This document shows, one piece after another, positions 32,982 through 44,500 of a stretch of 64,000 bases of DNA. This stretch comes from Flaveria trinervia (taxonomy: Eukaryota; Streptophyta; Magnoliopsida; Asterales; Asteraceae): NCBI GenBank assembly GCA_025506515.1, contig CM046451.1, positions 65,241,635 through 65,305,634 on the forward strand, given 5' to 3'. The number at the start of each line of letters is the position of its first letter. The stretch's first letter is position 1. Under the pieces are notes generated by a model. It was not told the DNA's origin and ran no database searches. It saw only the letters and a list, made by a program, of their open reading frames with translations. Position numbers and translations under genes: made by a program.

Positions 32982-33898
32982 TGTTAATCTTTCTAGAGTC
33001 CTAACAAGTCAAAATCTACATCATGTTGATCTTCTAAAGCTGAGTGAAAACCATCTTCATGAATATGTGTTTTAGTAGATATATGAAAAACTTCTGCAGG
33101 AGGTACCTGAACATCTACGAATGTTGTTTGTTGTCTTGTTGATGTGTTGTATTCCTTTGAAAGTAACGGACCGTCTCCGAAAGTTGGATTATCTACTGGT
33201 GTAGAAAGAACACCTGCTGATGCAGTGTTCATTTCTCCGGATAGATTAGAAATTTCTTCAGATAGATTAGAAATTTCTTCGGATGCTGAGTTAACTGTTG
33301 CTGATACTTTGTTTACTTCTTTGGAAGTTGAATTATCATTTTCATTAGGCTTAGCATTGCTTGTTGGAGATGAAGAGCCAATATCAGCAATACTTGAAGT
33401 GTGTGAATTTGATACACTTGGAGGATCAGCTGTTAATGGCACTTCATTCATACTTGGATGTACCTACGGTTAACATGTATCCATAGAACCTGCAACATTC
33501 AGATAACCAGTGTTGAATGAATCTGTTAAGGCGTCTATATCAAACAGCCATGATGATCCTTTCACGTATTTTGGAAATAAGGATTCATCAAGGATACATT
33601 AGCTGTTTCCTCTATAATATTTTGATGTGAAATGTAAACTTTATATAACTTTGATGTTGAAGAGTAACCAACAAAGAAACCATCATAGGATTTTTTAGAA
33701 AAGTTTCCTAATTGATCTTTTTTGTTTAAGATTGATACATGACATCCACATGCTCTTAGATATCCTCTAAAATGGTTTTCTTTAAACAAAAGCTCATAAG
33801 GTGTCTTATTATGTTCTTTGACTATTAAACTCCAGTTTTGAACATTACATGTTGTGTTCACTGCTTCAGCCCAAAAAGTGATTTGTAAATGTGAATAA
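32982..33898 (-). pseudogene. pol: E integrase C-terminal part and integrase-RT linker
   Basis: A fourth copia family. The integrase end reads ITFWAEAVNTTCNVQNWSLI with the GFFVGYSSTSKLYKVY block. A Ser/Asn/Glu-rich linker follows (33451-32993) with a 24-bp tandem duplication coding SEEISNL twice (33240-33287). The frame is broken near 33560-33480. The upstream part of the same integrase continues at 34409-34498, separated by the F1 LTR. Confidence 0.8.
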
Positions 33899-33899
33899 G

Positions 33900-34405
33900 T
33901 GAGGATAAAGATTAGGTTGGACTCACCTTAGATTAGTGTCTATATTATGTTTAAATGTAATAGGATCTATGTTAGAATATTTTGTTTTAAGTTTGTATTT
34001 TGTATTTTGCTGCCCAGTGAAACTATGAGTGAAACTATAGTTTCGCTCATACTCATGCGACCAAGTTCACCCCACGAAACTATGTTTCGTCGTCAGGGGA
34101 ATCTAGTCATGGGCATGATAGTTTTGTTGTCCAACAAAACTGTCAGCGAAACTAGCTAGCCAATATATAGACTTGATTATATCTTTGTAGGCTAATCTTG
34201 CAAAAACCCTAATACGAAATATTATTATTGCAAGTCTGTAGTTGTGGCTGGAAGCTAATAGAATTCATTTTGAGCCTTTGCTTATGTTTTATTTATCGAA
34301 CACCTTTGATGTTATATCGTTTTTGTGTGATTATCATGGATGTTTGTTAGTGAATTTTGAACGATTTGATTAATCAATTGTACTATTTCTCGATCATTTG
34401 GACCA
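33900..34405 (+). repeat. F1 solo LTR inserted in E integrase
   Basis: It begins TGAGGATAAAGATTAGG, homologous to the F2 LTR start TGATGATCAAGACTAG. On both sides the E integrase sequence is continuous (MLDY...SHLQITFW), and ATAA appears at both edges (33895-33898, 34409-34412), as expected for a short target duplication. It contains the palindromes GAAACTATAGTTTC (34031-34044) and ACGAAAC-TAT-GTTTCGT (34074-34090). The right end is accurate to a few bases. No internal F sequence remains. Confidence 0.65.
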
Positions 34406-34408
34406 ATG

Positions 34409-34498
34409 ATAATCTAGCATTGTTCTTGCTGCTTCAATGAGAGTTTTGTTTCGTCTTTCAGCAACTCCATTTTGTTGTGGAGTTCTTGGTGACCTTTT
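34409..34498 (-). pseudogene. pol: E integrase core fragment
   Basis: It codes RSPRTPQQNGVAERRNKTLI and then EAARTMLDY, the third-acid region of copia integrase. It joins at its upstream end to a family A ORF3 remnant and at its downstream end is split by F1. Confidence 0.8.
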
Positions 34499-35333
34499 GT
34501 TGATGAGAAGATGAACTTGGTTAAGGTCCAGCACTAGGTCTAGGTGGTGTTGTCTCTTGCAGTTCAACCTTGACCTCAACTTTAGATGTAGCCTGACTTG
34601 GTGGACAATGCAAGTTATTGGAGTCACCCTTTTTAATCTTCTCCTTAATCACCCTTATGTGATCATCCATGTCTAGAGACTTAGGGTGGAAAGATCTTTG
34701 GCCTTCATTACTTGGTTCAACACTTAAGCTCTGGAAAGAGAGAGGTTATGAAGCACCTTCACTAGCTTGTGCCTCACTAAGGGTAAAGGATGTTGAAGTA
34801 GTTGTTGTCTTAAGGTTCATATGTTCTACCACTAGGTCTTTAGTCAAGGTTTTCCCTTCAAATCTAATCTTATGGTCAACCTCAATATCCAATTGGCCAA
34901 AGACATTGCCTGTTAGCATTTGTCTTCTTCTTAATCAACTCATCAACAATCCTATGTTTGATCCTCTCAGCTAGTCTCTCAGCTAGCCTATTTAGGCTTG
35001 GGTTGGTGAGTGACATGTGAACTAGAGGAAGACTCTCATAGAACTTCAGAGTCTGAAAATTAAAGACTTTTTACTTCCCCTATTATCTATGGAGTATCAG
35101 GGCTCTCCTGTTAGCATCATACCTACACCTTAGTATTTCATTATGAGCATCATAAAGTGGGTTAGGCATATCCCTTGGAATACAATCCTTAAATAGACTT
35201 TGTATGAATAAGTCCACATCAATATGGACCTGACAAGGTTGTTAAGTAGGGACAATTGCAAGTAAGGGTGGTGAATTCTCTATATCTATACTCTAAGAAG
35301 AACTCTCAAGTTCTATGATTGTAGGTAAGACTT
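34499..35333 (-). pseudogene. A3 ORF3 remnant
   Basis: A diverged copy of family A ORF3 on the minus strand. MDDHIRVIKEKIKKGD and PSQATSKVEVKVEL match the A1 segment near 26265-26360. The part at 34690-34790 matches the EGASQPL...NEGQ segment, and 34800-35330 the region around module 1. An internal deletion joins the two blocks. Many stops. It is fused to the E integrase at one end and interrupted by the F2 LTR at the other. Confidence 0.72.
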
Positions 35334-35950
35334 TGATGATCAAGACTAGTTGAATTCATAATTATTAGTGTTTAGTTTTGTTTATTATTATACTTTATAT
35401 AATGTTAGTTTACTTTGTTTGTACTTGATATTTTCTATGTTTTGGAGCCCAACAAAACTATTATTGAAACTGTATTTTGCTAATAATCAGCAGATGTAGT
35501 TTAACCGATGAAACTATGTTTCATCACTAGGTGAAACACGGTCATGGGCTAGACAATTTTGCTGTCCAGCAAAACTCGCTAGTGCTTATATATTGAAACT
35601 TTCTCTCATTGTAAGCAAGTATTGCAAAACCCTAATAGTGTAATATTTTTGTTGGTTGGTAGCTTATTTTGAATTATATTTAAGCCTTTTGTTTCATCCC
35701 TATTATATTTGGGTTTGATGAATATTGAATATATTTGAAACTTGTTCATTGTGTCATTAGTTACTCATGTTTGATCAATAGGATATGTATATTATATAAA
35801 TAATTTGCACTTTTTAAAGGGTTTTTGGCAAAAAACTATTCCATTCACTTGAATCATTCTTTTGTGCTTTTGGTATGTGAATCGATTAAAAAACATCTGG
35901 TATATGTATATGATGCTATCCTAATCATCCAATCATAAATTCATTGTGAT
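35334..35950 (+). repeat. F2 5' LTR (right end uncertain)
   Basis: It starts TGATGATCAAGACTAG, matching F1. It shares GTCATGGGCTAGACA-like and CAAAACCCTAATA blocks with F1 and has the palindrome GATGAAAC-TAT-GTTTCATC (35507-35525). The right boundary is not resolved because no clear TGGTATCAGAGC follows. Gag-like coding appears at 36327. Confidence 0.55.
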
Positions 35951-36326
35951 TTGGGTGAATTCTAGTTGATTTTGGGTTTAAAAAAGTTAATGGGTTCATC
36001 CAACTAAACAATATTTCATCCGGTGAAACTACCACTATTTCCAGTGAAACTATCGAGCTTGTGTTCTTGGATGTTGATTTTTTTACTCACCGAAAGTATC
36101 ACATTTAGAATGAAAGTTCACTCTCCTTGATTGTCAAAGCAAGCAAAAGTGATACCGAAATTTTTCTTAGAGCAAAAGTTGTACTAGTTTCAACGAATAT
36201 GCTGGCGAAACTAGTGTTTCTCAATCTCATCTATGAGCAAAACTACTGCCGAAATTTCCTACAAAAGTACCATCAAAATACCCCGCAAAAGTACCAGGGA
36301 AATCCCTAGAGAAAATACCTTATGAT
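35951..36326 (+). other. F2 leader with GAAACTA words
   Basis: Sequence between the F2 LTR and gag. It holds repeated GTGAAACTA(C/T) and CGAAACTA words, as in the LTR. No gene seen. Confidence 0.5.
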
Positions 36327-38070
36327 TTGAAAATAAAAACAACCAACATCACCATTTCGGACTTGGAAAGTGTTTCACCCAATAGGCCACCGAGGTTTAT
36401 CAATGGTGACAATTTTGAGTATTGGAAGCGTTTTTTAAAATCTTTCTTCTACTATACCGATCACAACCAGTGGGAATCAATCGTCGATGGTCCAAACACT
36501 CTTACCCTCATTGTCGGACAAACTACCTCAACCAACACTGATACCTCAACCTTCTCAGAAAGAGATCTTAAGTTAATCGACCATGATTAGAAAGAATTTG
36601 GAGTGTTAACTTTGTGTTTATGATGGAAATGAAGACTTGAAGAACGAAAAGAGAGCATAAGCTGAAAAAGAGTGTATCTCATTTGTTGGACACAAAAATG
36701 AAAGCCTTATTGTCCACACCAACATATTTCTTTTTGTTTCTAGCAACTTAAAGAAGTATGATGAACAACTTGGTAATCATGAACAAGTAACTAAACTCAT
36801 GGATACCGTGCCACCATAATGGAGTTTGTAATTCAGACTGTTAAAGCATGAAAAAAATTATGCTGATTATAAACTCATGGATGTAATCAATAAAATAAAA
36901 GTCATTTGATTTGGTTATGAAAAATGGAGAATAAATCAATCCATTATGCCAGCTACAATCTTCCATAAAATGTTGCATTGATTTCATCCGCTGCAACCTC
37001 ATCAATATATGATGCAGCTTATGGTGGATCTTATGGATATAGTATGTCAAACAAGTTTGGTGGTGGATCATCAAGAGTTAGTTCAATTTGAACTACATTA
37101 GTCACTACTAAAGTTCCATATGAAACTATGGCACTATTTGGAATGTTTGTAAATAATTATGAAGGTTTGGTTGTTAGGGAGTTGAAAGGTAAAGGAATCA
37201 CCATTAAGGATATGTATGAGGTAGACCCTGATGAATTAGAAGAAATTGATATTCAGTGCCAGATGACAATGCACACGTTGCGTGAAAGAACGTTTATGGA
37301 AAGAACAAGCAGGAAAAGCTTTGGCAATCAAAATCAATACTCAAAACTTGGATATGATAAATCGAAATTGAGATGTTTCAACTGCAAGAAATTAGGCCAC
37401 TTCAAAAGGGAATTTCCATCTCCAATCATTGAATCGAGATCGTTTGGAACTTCAAAAGTCATCCAAATCACCGATAAATAAAAAACCAAGCCAAAGAAGG
37501 AAACAACACTAATATCAAACTTTGATGGGAGTGCTGAGATCAAAGAAACTGTAAATGAACTTAATCATAAACATGTGGCTAAGGTGGTGGAAAGTGATGT
37601 GGAATCGGTTGAAGACTTTGATCCTTTCAAGGAGTTCAGATTTAAAATTCAAGATGATAAAGTTGGTGAAGATGAGGTGCAACAGGTTCTAGCTCATGAG
37701 AAAAAGGTTGTTGAGTTTGGTCAAGAGAACGGTTGTTATGAAGCTGTTAAGGAAAAGTTGACCGTTTGTGAACATGCTAAAGTAGGGAATCAAAAAGAAA
37801 TTTAAGCAAGTGAAGTGAAGTTAAAGTCTGATGTTTTTGATGTGGGACGGACCATCATGTGATTAAAAATTTCCGTGAATCTGTTAATAGAAATGTCCAT
37901 AATAGTTTATTAGAAAGTAGATTAAATCATCTTGTAAATATTTTTTTCTTTGAAAAGTCCTCTGTTCCGAGACCTAAGTCTACCGTCACATGGGTCCTAA
38001 TTTTCAAATCTCAAAATTTCTTATTCATATGCCAGGATCATTCAAGAAATGCTATCAATAGTTTCACTCC
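36327..38070 (+). pseudogene. gag: F2 gag with defective zinc knuckle
   Basis: A fifth copia family. The start is MKIKTTNITISDLES with PPRFINGDNFEYWKRFLKSF and WESIVDGP, the usual N-terminal block. A TAG at 36588 ends the first open part. The middle (36600-37120) is scrambled by stops. The C-terminal part is open at 37128-37481, with VDPDELEEIDIQCQM and a knuckle CFNCKKLGHFKREF whose last Cys is Phe. A Glu/Lys-rich tail continues to 37805, then sense decays near 38070. No protease or later pol is recognisable. Confidence 0.75.
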
Positions 38071-39561
38071 CCGACCGAATGGGAGGCGATTGGTCATAGC
38101 ACATGGACTAATTAAGTTGAAATAATATTAAATGTCATTATTCATTAAACATTACAAGACAAATAAAATAATAGCATAACAATCAGGATAGAATCAATAA
38201 CATAAGTCTTTCAATTAGTCTAGGTCCAAGTACTATATGAGCACAAGAAGATCTTCAAGTAGGAAACCAGAAACATGTTAAAAATAAAGGGTCAACTTTA
38301 TAAGTTGGTGAGATTACCATAGTTTGCAATACGTAAGTATATAAAAGATGGCAATTCATGTTGTAAGTTAGAGAACAAAGTAACTAGGGATGTAAGACAG
38401 AATGCACAATCAAACCATGATAGATTTTTACAAGTCTCAAATGTTTACAAGTATATACCATTAGCTAAGTGTACTTGGATCAACCAAGCAGGCTTGTCAG
38501 GCCATAGATCTATGACGTCGCCAACCTAGCAAATAGTTAATCATTGTACATATATTCGACAGTACATGGTAGCTATAAAGTTCAACTAACCATAACACAC
38601 AAGTAAATTGCCATAAGTTACAAGAATCAAACGTTTACAAGTGCAAAGGTTATAAAGTAACATGTTTCACACCAAAGTGTGAAAATATGAAGAAGGGGTA
38701 TAGAAATACTCACATGATATAAATAAGGTGATGATAAGAAATTAAACGAGGCTCTAACGATCTCTTTTTCAAGTTGCCTAAACGTATATATTCCAAGATT
38801 AAGTTCAATAATAAGATTATCAATTGAACATCAACTAGGGTTTCAATTGGGATTTGGGGGTCTAAATAATTAAATAAAATAATGAATCATTTATGTTTTG
38901 GTTTAATAAAGATAATATAAATCAATTAAGTCCAAGAATGATTAAAAAGGTCTAAACAATTTAAGTTATTGATTTAATAGAAATTAAGTATAATATGTGA
39001 AAAGAAATAATTAATTTAATAATAAATTATTTAAAACATGATAAAGGTGATTAATTGAATACTTATTAAACGACTTTAAAATTATTTAAAATCATTTTTT
39101 AGGATTTTGAACTTTTTAAATGATTTATTATAAAGATCTTATAGTACATAACTATAAGAATAAAGTATAATATGTTGTTTTATAAGTTAATTAAAATTTA
39201 AGAAGTAGATTTATCAACTATTTATGATATAACGTAGTAAATTAAAACATTGAATAATTAATTATTTAAATAATTATTTGTTTAGTTAATTATTTAAATA
39301 ATCATTGAATAAGTAATTATTTAAATAATCATTGAACTATAATATATTTATAACATAAATGATTAAATAATATTTTTCTATAACTTTTTGTCCTTTAAAA
39401 AAATAATTAAATCTAAGAATTATAAGTGTTAAAACCTCTAAAAATGGATTTGATATTTTCTGAAATAATTTAGTTAACAAAATAATTTTTATTGCGATTT
39501 AACAACATAATACAAATTTTCAAAATTATAAAAATGTTAAGAAAACTAATTAAAACAAAAT
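38071..39561. other. AT-rich stretch without recognisable gene
   Basis: About 1.5 kb of strongly AT-rich DNA, especially 38870-39530, which is dominated by A/T runs such as AATAATTATTTAAATAA. No copia motif, long open frame or repeat pair links it to the families around it. It may be the old host DNA into which C2 inserted, or an LTR of another type. I cannot tell. Confidence 0.45.
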
Positions 39562-39636
39562 ATGGTGGAGGCCCGGTTCGAACCCGTGACCTCTTAACCA
39601 TAACTCATGCCAGTTACCAGTTGGGCTACAACCCGA
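39562..39636 (-). repeat. tRNA-derived SINE-like segment
   Basis: The minus strand has TAGCCCAACTGG, a good pol III A box, and about 35 bases later GGTTCGAACC, a canonical B box. Sequences matching CCAC and AT-rich DNA follow. The ends do not pair as an acceptor stem, so a tRNA gene is unlikely. A SINE head or a tRNA-related pseudogene fits better. Full SINE ends are not defined. Confidence 0.5.
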
Positions 39637-39925
39637 TCTGATTAAAAGTTCGGCCTAATTGATTAAAAAAAACATCAATTATCAAATCCCCAAATTACTA
39701 AGAACCCTAGAACAATTTGATTCCAATTGAACATCAAAATGATAATGATAATGAAATTGATGTTAGGGATTTTAATGTTCATAAGATTTCGAGTGTTTAC
39801 ATGATTTTAATTACCTGGAAAGATGCCCAGATCGTTAGAACAGAAAGAAAACCATCGCGATCATGGTGCAATCGAATTGAATTGATTCGGGATAATATGA
39901 TCCAATTCAAAGGTTGAAAAGCTTC
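39637..39925. other. Short flank between SINE-like segment and C2 LTR
   Basis: AT-rich DNA with no feature I recognise. A CCAG/GTAATT-like word on the minus strand (about 39810) could be a splice donor of a lost host gene, but nothing else supports a gene. Confidence 0.35.
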
Positions 39926-39988
39926 TGTAGGATCGGGTTTCTGACTTGAACACTTGGATTTCTATCAAACTCACTTATAGAAACACTC
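39926..39988 (-). repeat. C2 3' LTR, terminal piece 1
   Basis: The terminus TGTAGGATCGG and the TCAAACTCACTTATAG stretch align with the C1 LTR (911-975). Outside it lies non-element DNA, and at the far end (53793) lies a polypurine tract, so this is a 3' LTR. The LTR continues at 40669-40767 and 53091-53792. Confidence 0.78.
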
Positions 39989-40668
39989 TCATCCTTTTTG
40001 GTAGCATCATCCTGAGAGCTTGATGAGCTAGAGGAAGAGGTCAAGGAGACCTGAATTGGTACATGCCTAACAGACCTCTCAATCTATTTCTCAGCTAGTT
40101 TGGCCTTGAGAGTTTCAATCTCAAGTTGCTGAGTGGCAGACCTATCCTCTAAAGTCTTAACCTTTCTTCAACCTTTTTTTCTCCATTTGATCTTGCTCTT
40201 TGTTAAAGAGCCATAAGATCGTATCATTGTTATGTGGAGATAATTCTTCTTGAGAGAAACCTTTGGAGGTTAGGAAAGTTATCCTGTCCCTTCTGAGCTG
40301 TAGATCAGCATCTTTTTCCTTTCTCTCCCTTTCTTCTTCCAAGGCCAACCTTGCAGCTTTTTCTTTTTGTTGTTTTAGGAGCAAGGTTGCCTTTTCCAGC
40401 TCTATTAACTTCTGTAATGGTAGCAGGAGTGCATCCTCAGTTGCAGCTTCTAGACTAACAAGTCTATCGATAATCTCTACCCTTTTTTGGTTGTTGACTC
40501 CCTCGTGGTTGGCTGCAGCTGCTTTGGTACTTGCAGCTAACAGTTTTCTAGTTGCCAGCCCACCTTTTCTTTGAGTTTCTTCAACCTTTCTTCCTCCTGA
40601 AGCTCTTCCGAAGTCATCTTCCTCTTTCCTTTGATGTCTTCGAAAGTACTAGACTTATAGAAACACTC
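39989..40668 (-). mobile_element. Scrambled ORF3 filler inside the C2 LTR, flanked by a 16-bp repeat
   Basis: ACTTATAGAAACACTC occurs at 39973-39988 and 40653-40668. Between the copies are pieces of family C ORF3 in shuffled order. 39989-40164 matches 55698-55873 (coiled-coil part), then 40180-40400 matches 55135-55390 (charged RRDRITFLTSKGFSQEELS part), then a STFEDIKGKRKMTSEE part matches the basic patch of A1 ORF3. It is not a functional gene. It looks like break-repair filler. Confidence 0.7.
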
Positions 40669-40767
40669 AATTCAGATGAAGTAAAGTCTTTTACAAGAGT
40701 TGATAATAATATAATAAGTAATAAAGAACACACGGAAATAAATTTTCAAGGCACTTGTATATATTAC
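40669..40767 (-). repeat. C2 3' LTR, piece 2, ending at the A2 target duplication
   Basis: It continues the C LTR (AACACACGGAAATAAATTTT aligns with C1 near 1020-1045). It ends in ATTAC (40763-40767), which is repeated at 53091-53095 on the other side of A2. Confidence 0.82.
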
Positions 40768-41558
40768 TGCAGGATCGTTGAAGGGTGTAGAGTTACAACA
40801 CAACAACACAAAGAGGAGATAAACTAAACTTAGATCAAACAATAAACTGGATTAACCAAGTGGTGACACTAAGAACAAAAGTAATATATGAGACAGAACA
40901 CAAGTGTTTGGTTTTCAAGAATGCAGTATATTGCCTTCTCTATGTTCTATTACAAGTGTTACAAAAGCATATTCGAAAGATACAAGAACATGAGATTGTT
41001 ATACAACATCCTAAAATCGGCTATACTTTGAAATCCAGCTGGATACAATTGACTAGACACACACAAAATCAATTGTAGAGTCAAAAGGCAGATTGCCTTT
41101 TGACTAGTGACTATGACATGCCATAGCTCACATCCTTATCTATTACAAAAAGGATAAAGTACATAAAGTAGAAAGTTACAAACTCCAGACCTCAATGTAC
41201 AGTTACCAAAACCATGGACCTTTTCACTAAACCATGTTAGTTGGTGACTTGCCGAGTTGTAGCGGAAAGGTTTCCAACTTTATGGAACAGTACAACAGAT
41301 AAAGGATGTTACTAAAAGTCTTCGGAAGAAATCTGTCTTCATGAACTTGAAGCTTCGGAAGAGTTTGTATCTGAGGCTTCGTAAGACTTCATCTTTGGCT
41401 TCGAAAGATGTTGGTCTTGGCTTTGGAATATTTCACACTTAGAGTATTTCTTTTGCACATGTGAAACTTCCGAGGCATTCCACTTCAATGCACTTGTGCA
41501 GCATGTAGGAAAGACTAAAGATGTTTAGGTTGCATCAGCCACTTCATTAATCCCTATA
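40768..41558 (-). repeat. A2 3' LTR
   Basis: A 791-bp LTR ending GATCCTGCA. Its outer 5' end reads TATAGGG instead of TGTAGAG, so the conserved TG has become TA. It has CTTCGGAAG-type words at 41320-41470. Confidence 0.9.
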
Positions 41559-41560
41559 AA

Positions 41561-41570
41561 CTCCCCTTGG
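41561..41570 (-). promoter_or_regulatory. A2 polypurine tract
   Basis: CCAAGGGGAG on the minus strand directly before the 3' LTR. One G shorter than in A1. Confidence 0.85.
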
Positions 41571-41598
41571 CTAATTCTACCAAAACATTTAGAAAACG

Positions 41599-44500
41599 TT
41601 AGATATTAATAGTCCTCATTAGGATGATCACCATTCCTTTCTTCATAAGATGATCAGGATCCTTTAGGCTGTCAAAGTGTCTTCTCATGTCAAAGAGGTC
41701 ATGCAGAGGCAACTGAAACATATCTTGCCATGTATAGATGTCTTTAATGCCTTGATCTCTAATAACATGCCACCTTTCTGGATTTGTGGTGTATGTCCAA
41801 GACAAGATGAGTCTTCCTGATACTAGGGGAGCTACTGAAGTTGGAGTTGATTGAGCTTCCTCTGGCTGCATGTCCTCAGGTTGTTCTGATTCATCCTGAG
41901 GTTTAGAAGGGGATTCAGGCTTCTTAGTTTTCTCAGACTTTGTTTTAGAAGCCATCCTTTTCCTTCTATTTCCAAATTTTAACTGAGAAGACCGGCCTGC
42001 AGCACCAGATTGATCTTCACTGTCTTTCTCAGTTGGGACTTCCTCTCTCTCAGGTTAAGATGGAGAAGGAGGTTGACCCTGCTGTGGATCAGAAGATGAA
42101 GCTTACTGAGCATTAGTAGGAGGTCCAGGTTGTGTTGTGTCTGTTTGTTCAACCTTAACCTCCACTTTATGTGGGGCCTGACTTAGAGTGGAGTGTAAGT
42201 TAGTGAGCTCTCCACTCCTAATCTTCTGCTTGATTACCCTGATATGCTCATCCATAGTGGATAGAGACATGGGTCCAAGTCTCCTTCCGGAGAATCCATA
42301 CAGCTTCAAGAAGCTCATCATCCTCTGCCTATCAGCAGACTTCTTCATGCTCTTTTGAATGATGGATCTTGACTTTGCAGCTTCTTCCCTCAGCTTCTTC
42401 TTTGTTGTCTTTCTTTCCTTGACTAACTCAAGCCCAAGTTGTTTTAAATACTCAAACTCAATATAGTCATAAGGTAAGGGAAGGAGTGCATCTGCCTGAT
42501 AAAGGCCTGTGGCACTCAGGTAGTTAATCATCTTGATTCTATCTTCTTCCTTATCTACTTGAGGTTCTTATTGAACCACATCCTCTTGTTCAGTACTTTC
42601 TTGAACTGGTGAGAGGGTAGGCATACCTTTGTACAGTCTTTTTCTTCTTCTCTCTTCTTTGACTTGTACTAGGAGTTCAGCATCTTCTGCCTCCTTCTTC
42701 TCTTTTGACCTTTCTAGATCAACCAGCTCATTTAATTCATCCAAGGGGAAGAAATGATATTATCTATGTCATAGTTCCTAGTGTGCAGATAGTTGATCCC
42801 GACTACCCTTAACTCATCATTCTGAGTATCTGGTCTGGGGGCAGCCCTGATTGCAGACTTCATGAGTCTTGGAGACACAGTAGAGGAACTTTCTCCCCTT
42901 AGCCTCTTTTTCCTCTCTCTCTCTCCTCCTCCTCAATCTCCACAGATGTCATCTTTCTTTTCCCTTTGTCACTCTCAAACCTTTGTGATTCAGGGTGGAG
43001 AGACCTTTGGCCTTCGTTGCTCGTTGCAGCATCTGAGCTCAGGCCATAGAGAGGTTGAGAAGCACCTTCACCAGCAGGTGTCTCGGACGGAATATAGATC
43101 TCTACAGCTGTTGGAGACGATGAGACGGGGCTCTCATGTTCTGTCACTAGGCCTTCAGTCAAGGTTTCCCCTATGAAGCTAATCTTAGGGTCTGCCTCAA
43201 CATCCAGTTGACTGATGACATTGCCTGATTGCCTTAGTCTCCTTCTTAGACTGAACTCTGCAATGATCCTGTCTTGGATTCTTTTAGCCAGTCTGTCAGC
43301 TTGTCTTGATTGGCTCGGGTTGACAAGTGGCATGTTGACTAGATCCAGACCTTCATAGTAGTCCAAGTTCTGAAAATTAAAGACTTCTTGCAATCCTTGA
43401 ACTCTTATGATAATAAGGGCCTTCCTGTTATTGTCATACCTCCACCCAATAATGTGATTGAAGGATGATGAAGGTGATATAGCCCTTGGTATCCCATCCT
43501 CAAACAGACTCTGTATGAAGGAGTCTGTGTAGTCCACATCAATGTGAACTAGAGGAGGTTGCTGAGAATGCACAGTTGCAAGTGAGGATGGTGAGTCCTC
43601 AATGTCCATTCTCTCGGAGGAACTCCCAGGTTCTGTGGCTGTAATGACTTTCTCCCCCTTTTTGGTAGCATCACCCACTTGCATAGGTGAGCTAGAGGAT
43701 AGGTCAATCATATCCACAGGTTCTTGTGTTCCTGTTGAGCTCTCCTTAAGGGTCTCCCAGCTAGTTTTTCCTTAAGATATGAAATCTCAAGTTGCTGATC
43801 ATTGATCCTATGTTGTAAGGTAGTCACTTGAGATTCAAGGTGACTGAAATTTGAGACTAGGTAAGTGCATGTTTTAGATAGTATTTTAGTCTCAATCCCT
43901 CTTATCTTCATCAGAAGAATCACTGGGGGTGGAGAAGATTGGACTAGAGTCCTTTCTCTCATGAGCAGTTCTAAGTTCTTGGCTGCTGGATTTCCCCTGC
44001 TCACTGGCAGTCTCATTTGAGATGTCAGTGGGCTGAGTTGCCATGGTTGAGGTCTTAATGATGTAATCACTTTCAGAAGTGAGAGCCTCTTCCATATGGA
44101 CATCCTGAACAGGTTCAGTAATGTCCACCTCAGTTGTACGTGACTAATGTGGGATAGATGTAGGAGACTCAGTAGTACTCATCTGTCTTTGAGTAGAAGG
44201 AAAGAAGAAAGATTCATTATACTCACTGAAACCTATATCTTCATCAGTATAGAAGTCAAGGTTGGGAATGGGTTGCTTGAGATCTATAGGCTGGGGATGG
44301 TAACTATCCCCTGAAGGTTGATCACTTGAGTGTTGAGACTTACAGTGATGGCTTAAGGCAGTAGGGCTAATGAGCTCATCAGGCTGAGCATGAGGAACCT
44401 CAGCACTGATTCTTGAAGAGATGGGAGTGGTCTACTCTCAGGAGAAATGGAGCTCCAGTGTCCACTTCTTCCTGCATGGGTGAGTATATGGGGACCTCCA

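Noticed and set aside
39562..39636. Functional tRNA gene
   Set aside because: A and B boxes are present, but the ends do not form a seven-base acceptor stem and no clear anticodon stem is found.
39716..39917. Host gene exon with 66-codon frame
   Set aside because: Short, no recognisable domain, and no supporting splice sites or neighbours.
39921..39925. GCTTC as target duplication of C2
   Set aside because: The other end of C2 is not in the window, so it cannot be tested.
40263..40574. 103-codon plus-strand frame
   Set aside because: Antisense of the ORF3 filler in the C2 LTR; no domain, and Ser/Leu bias typical of reversed Lys/Glu-rich coding.
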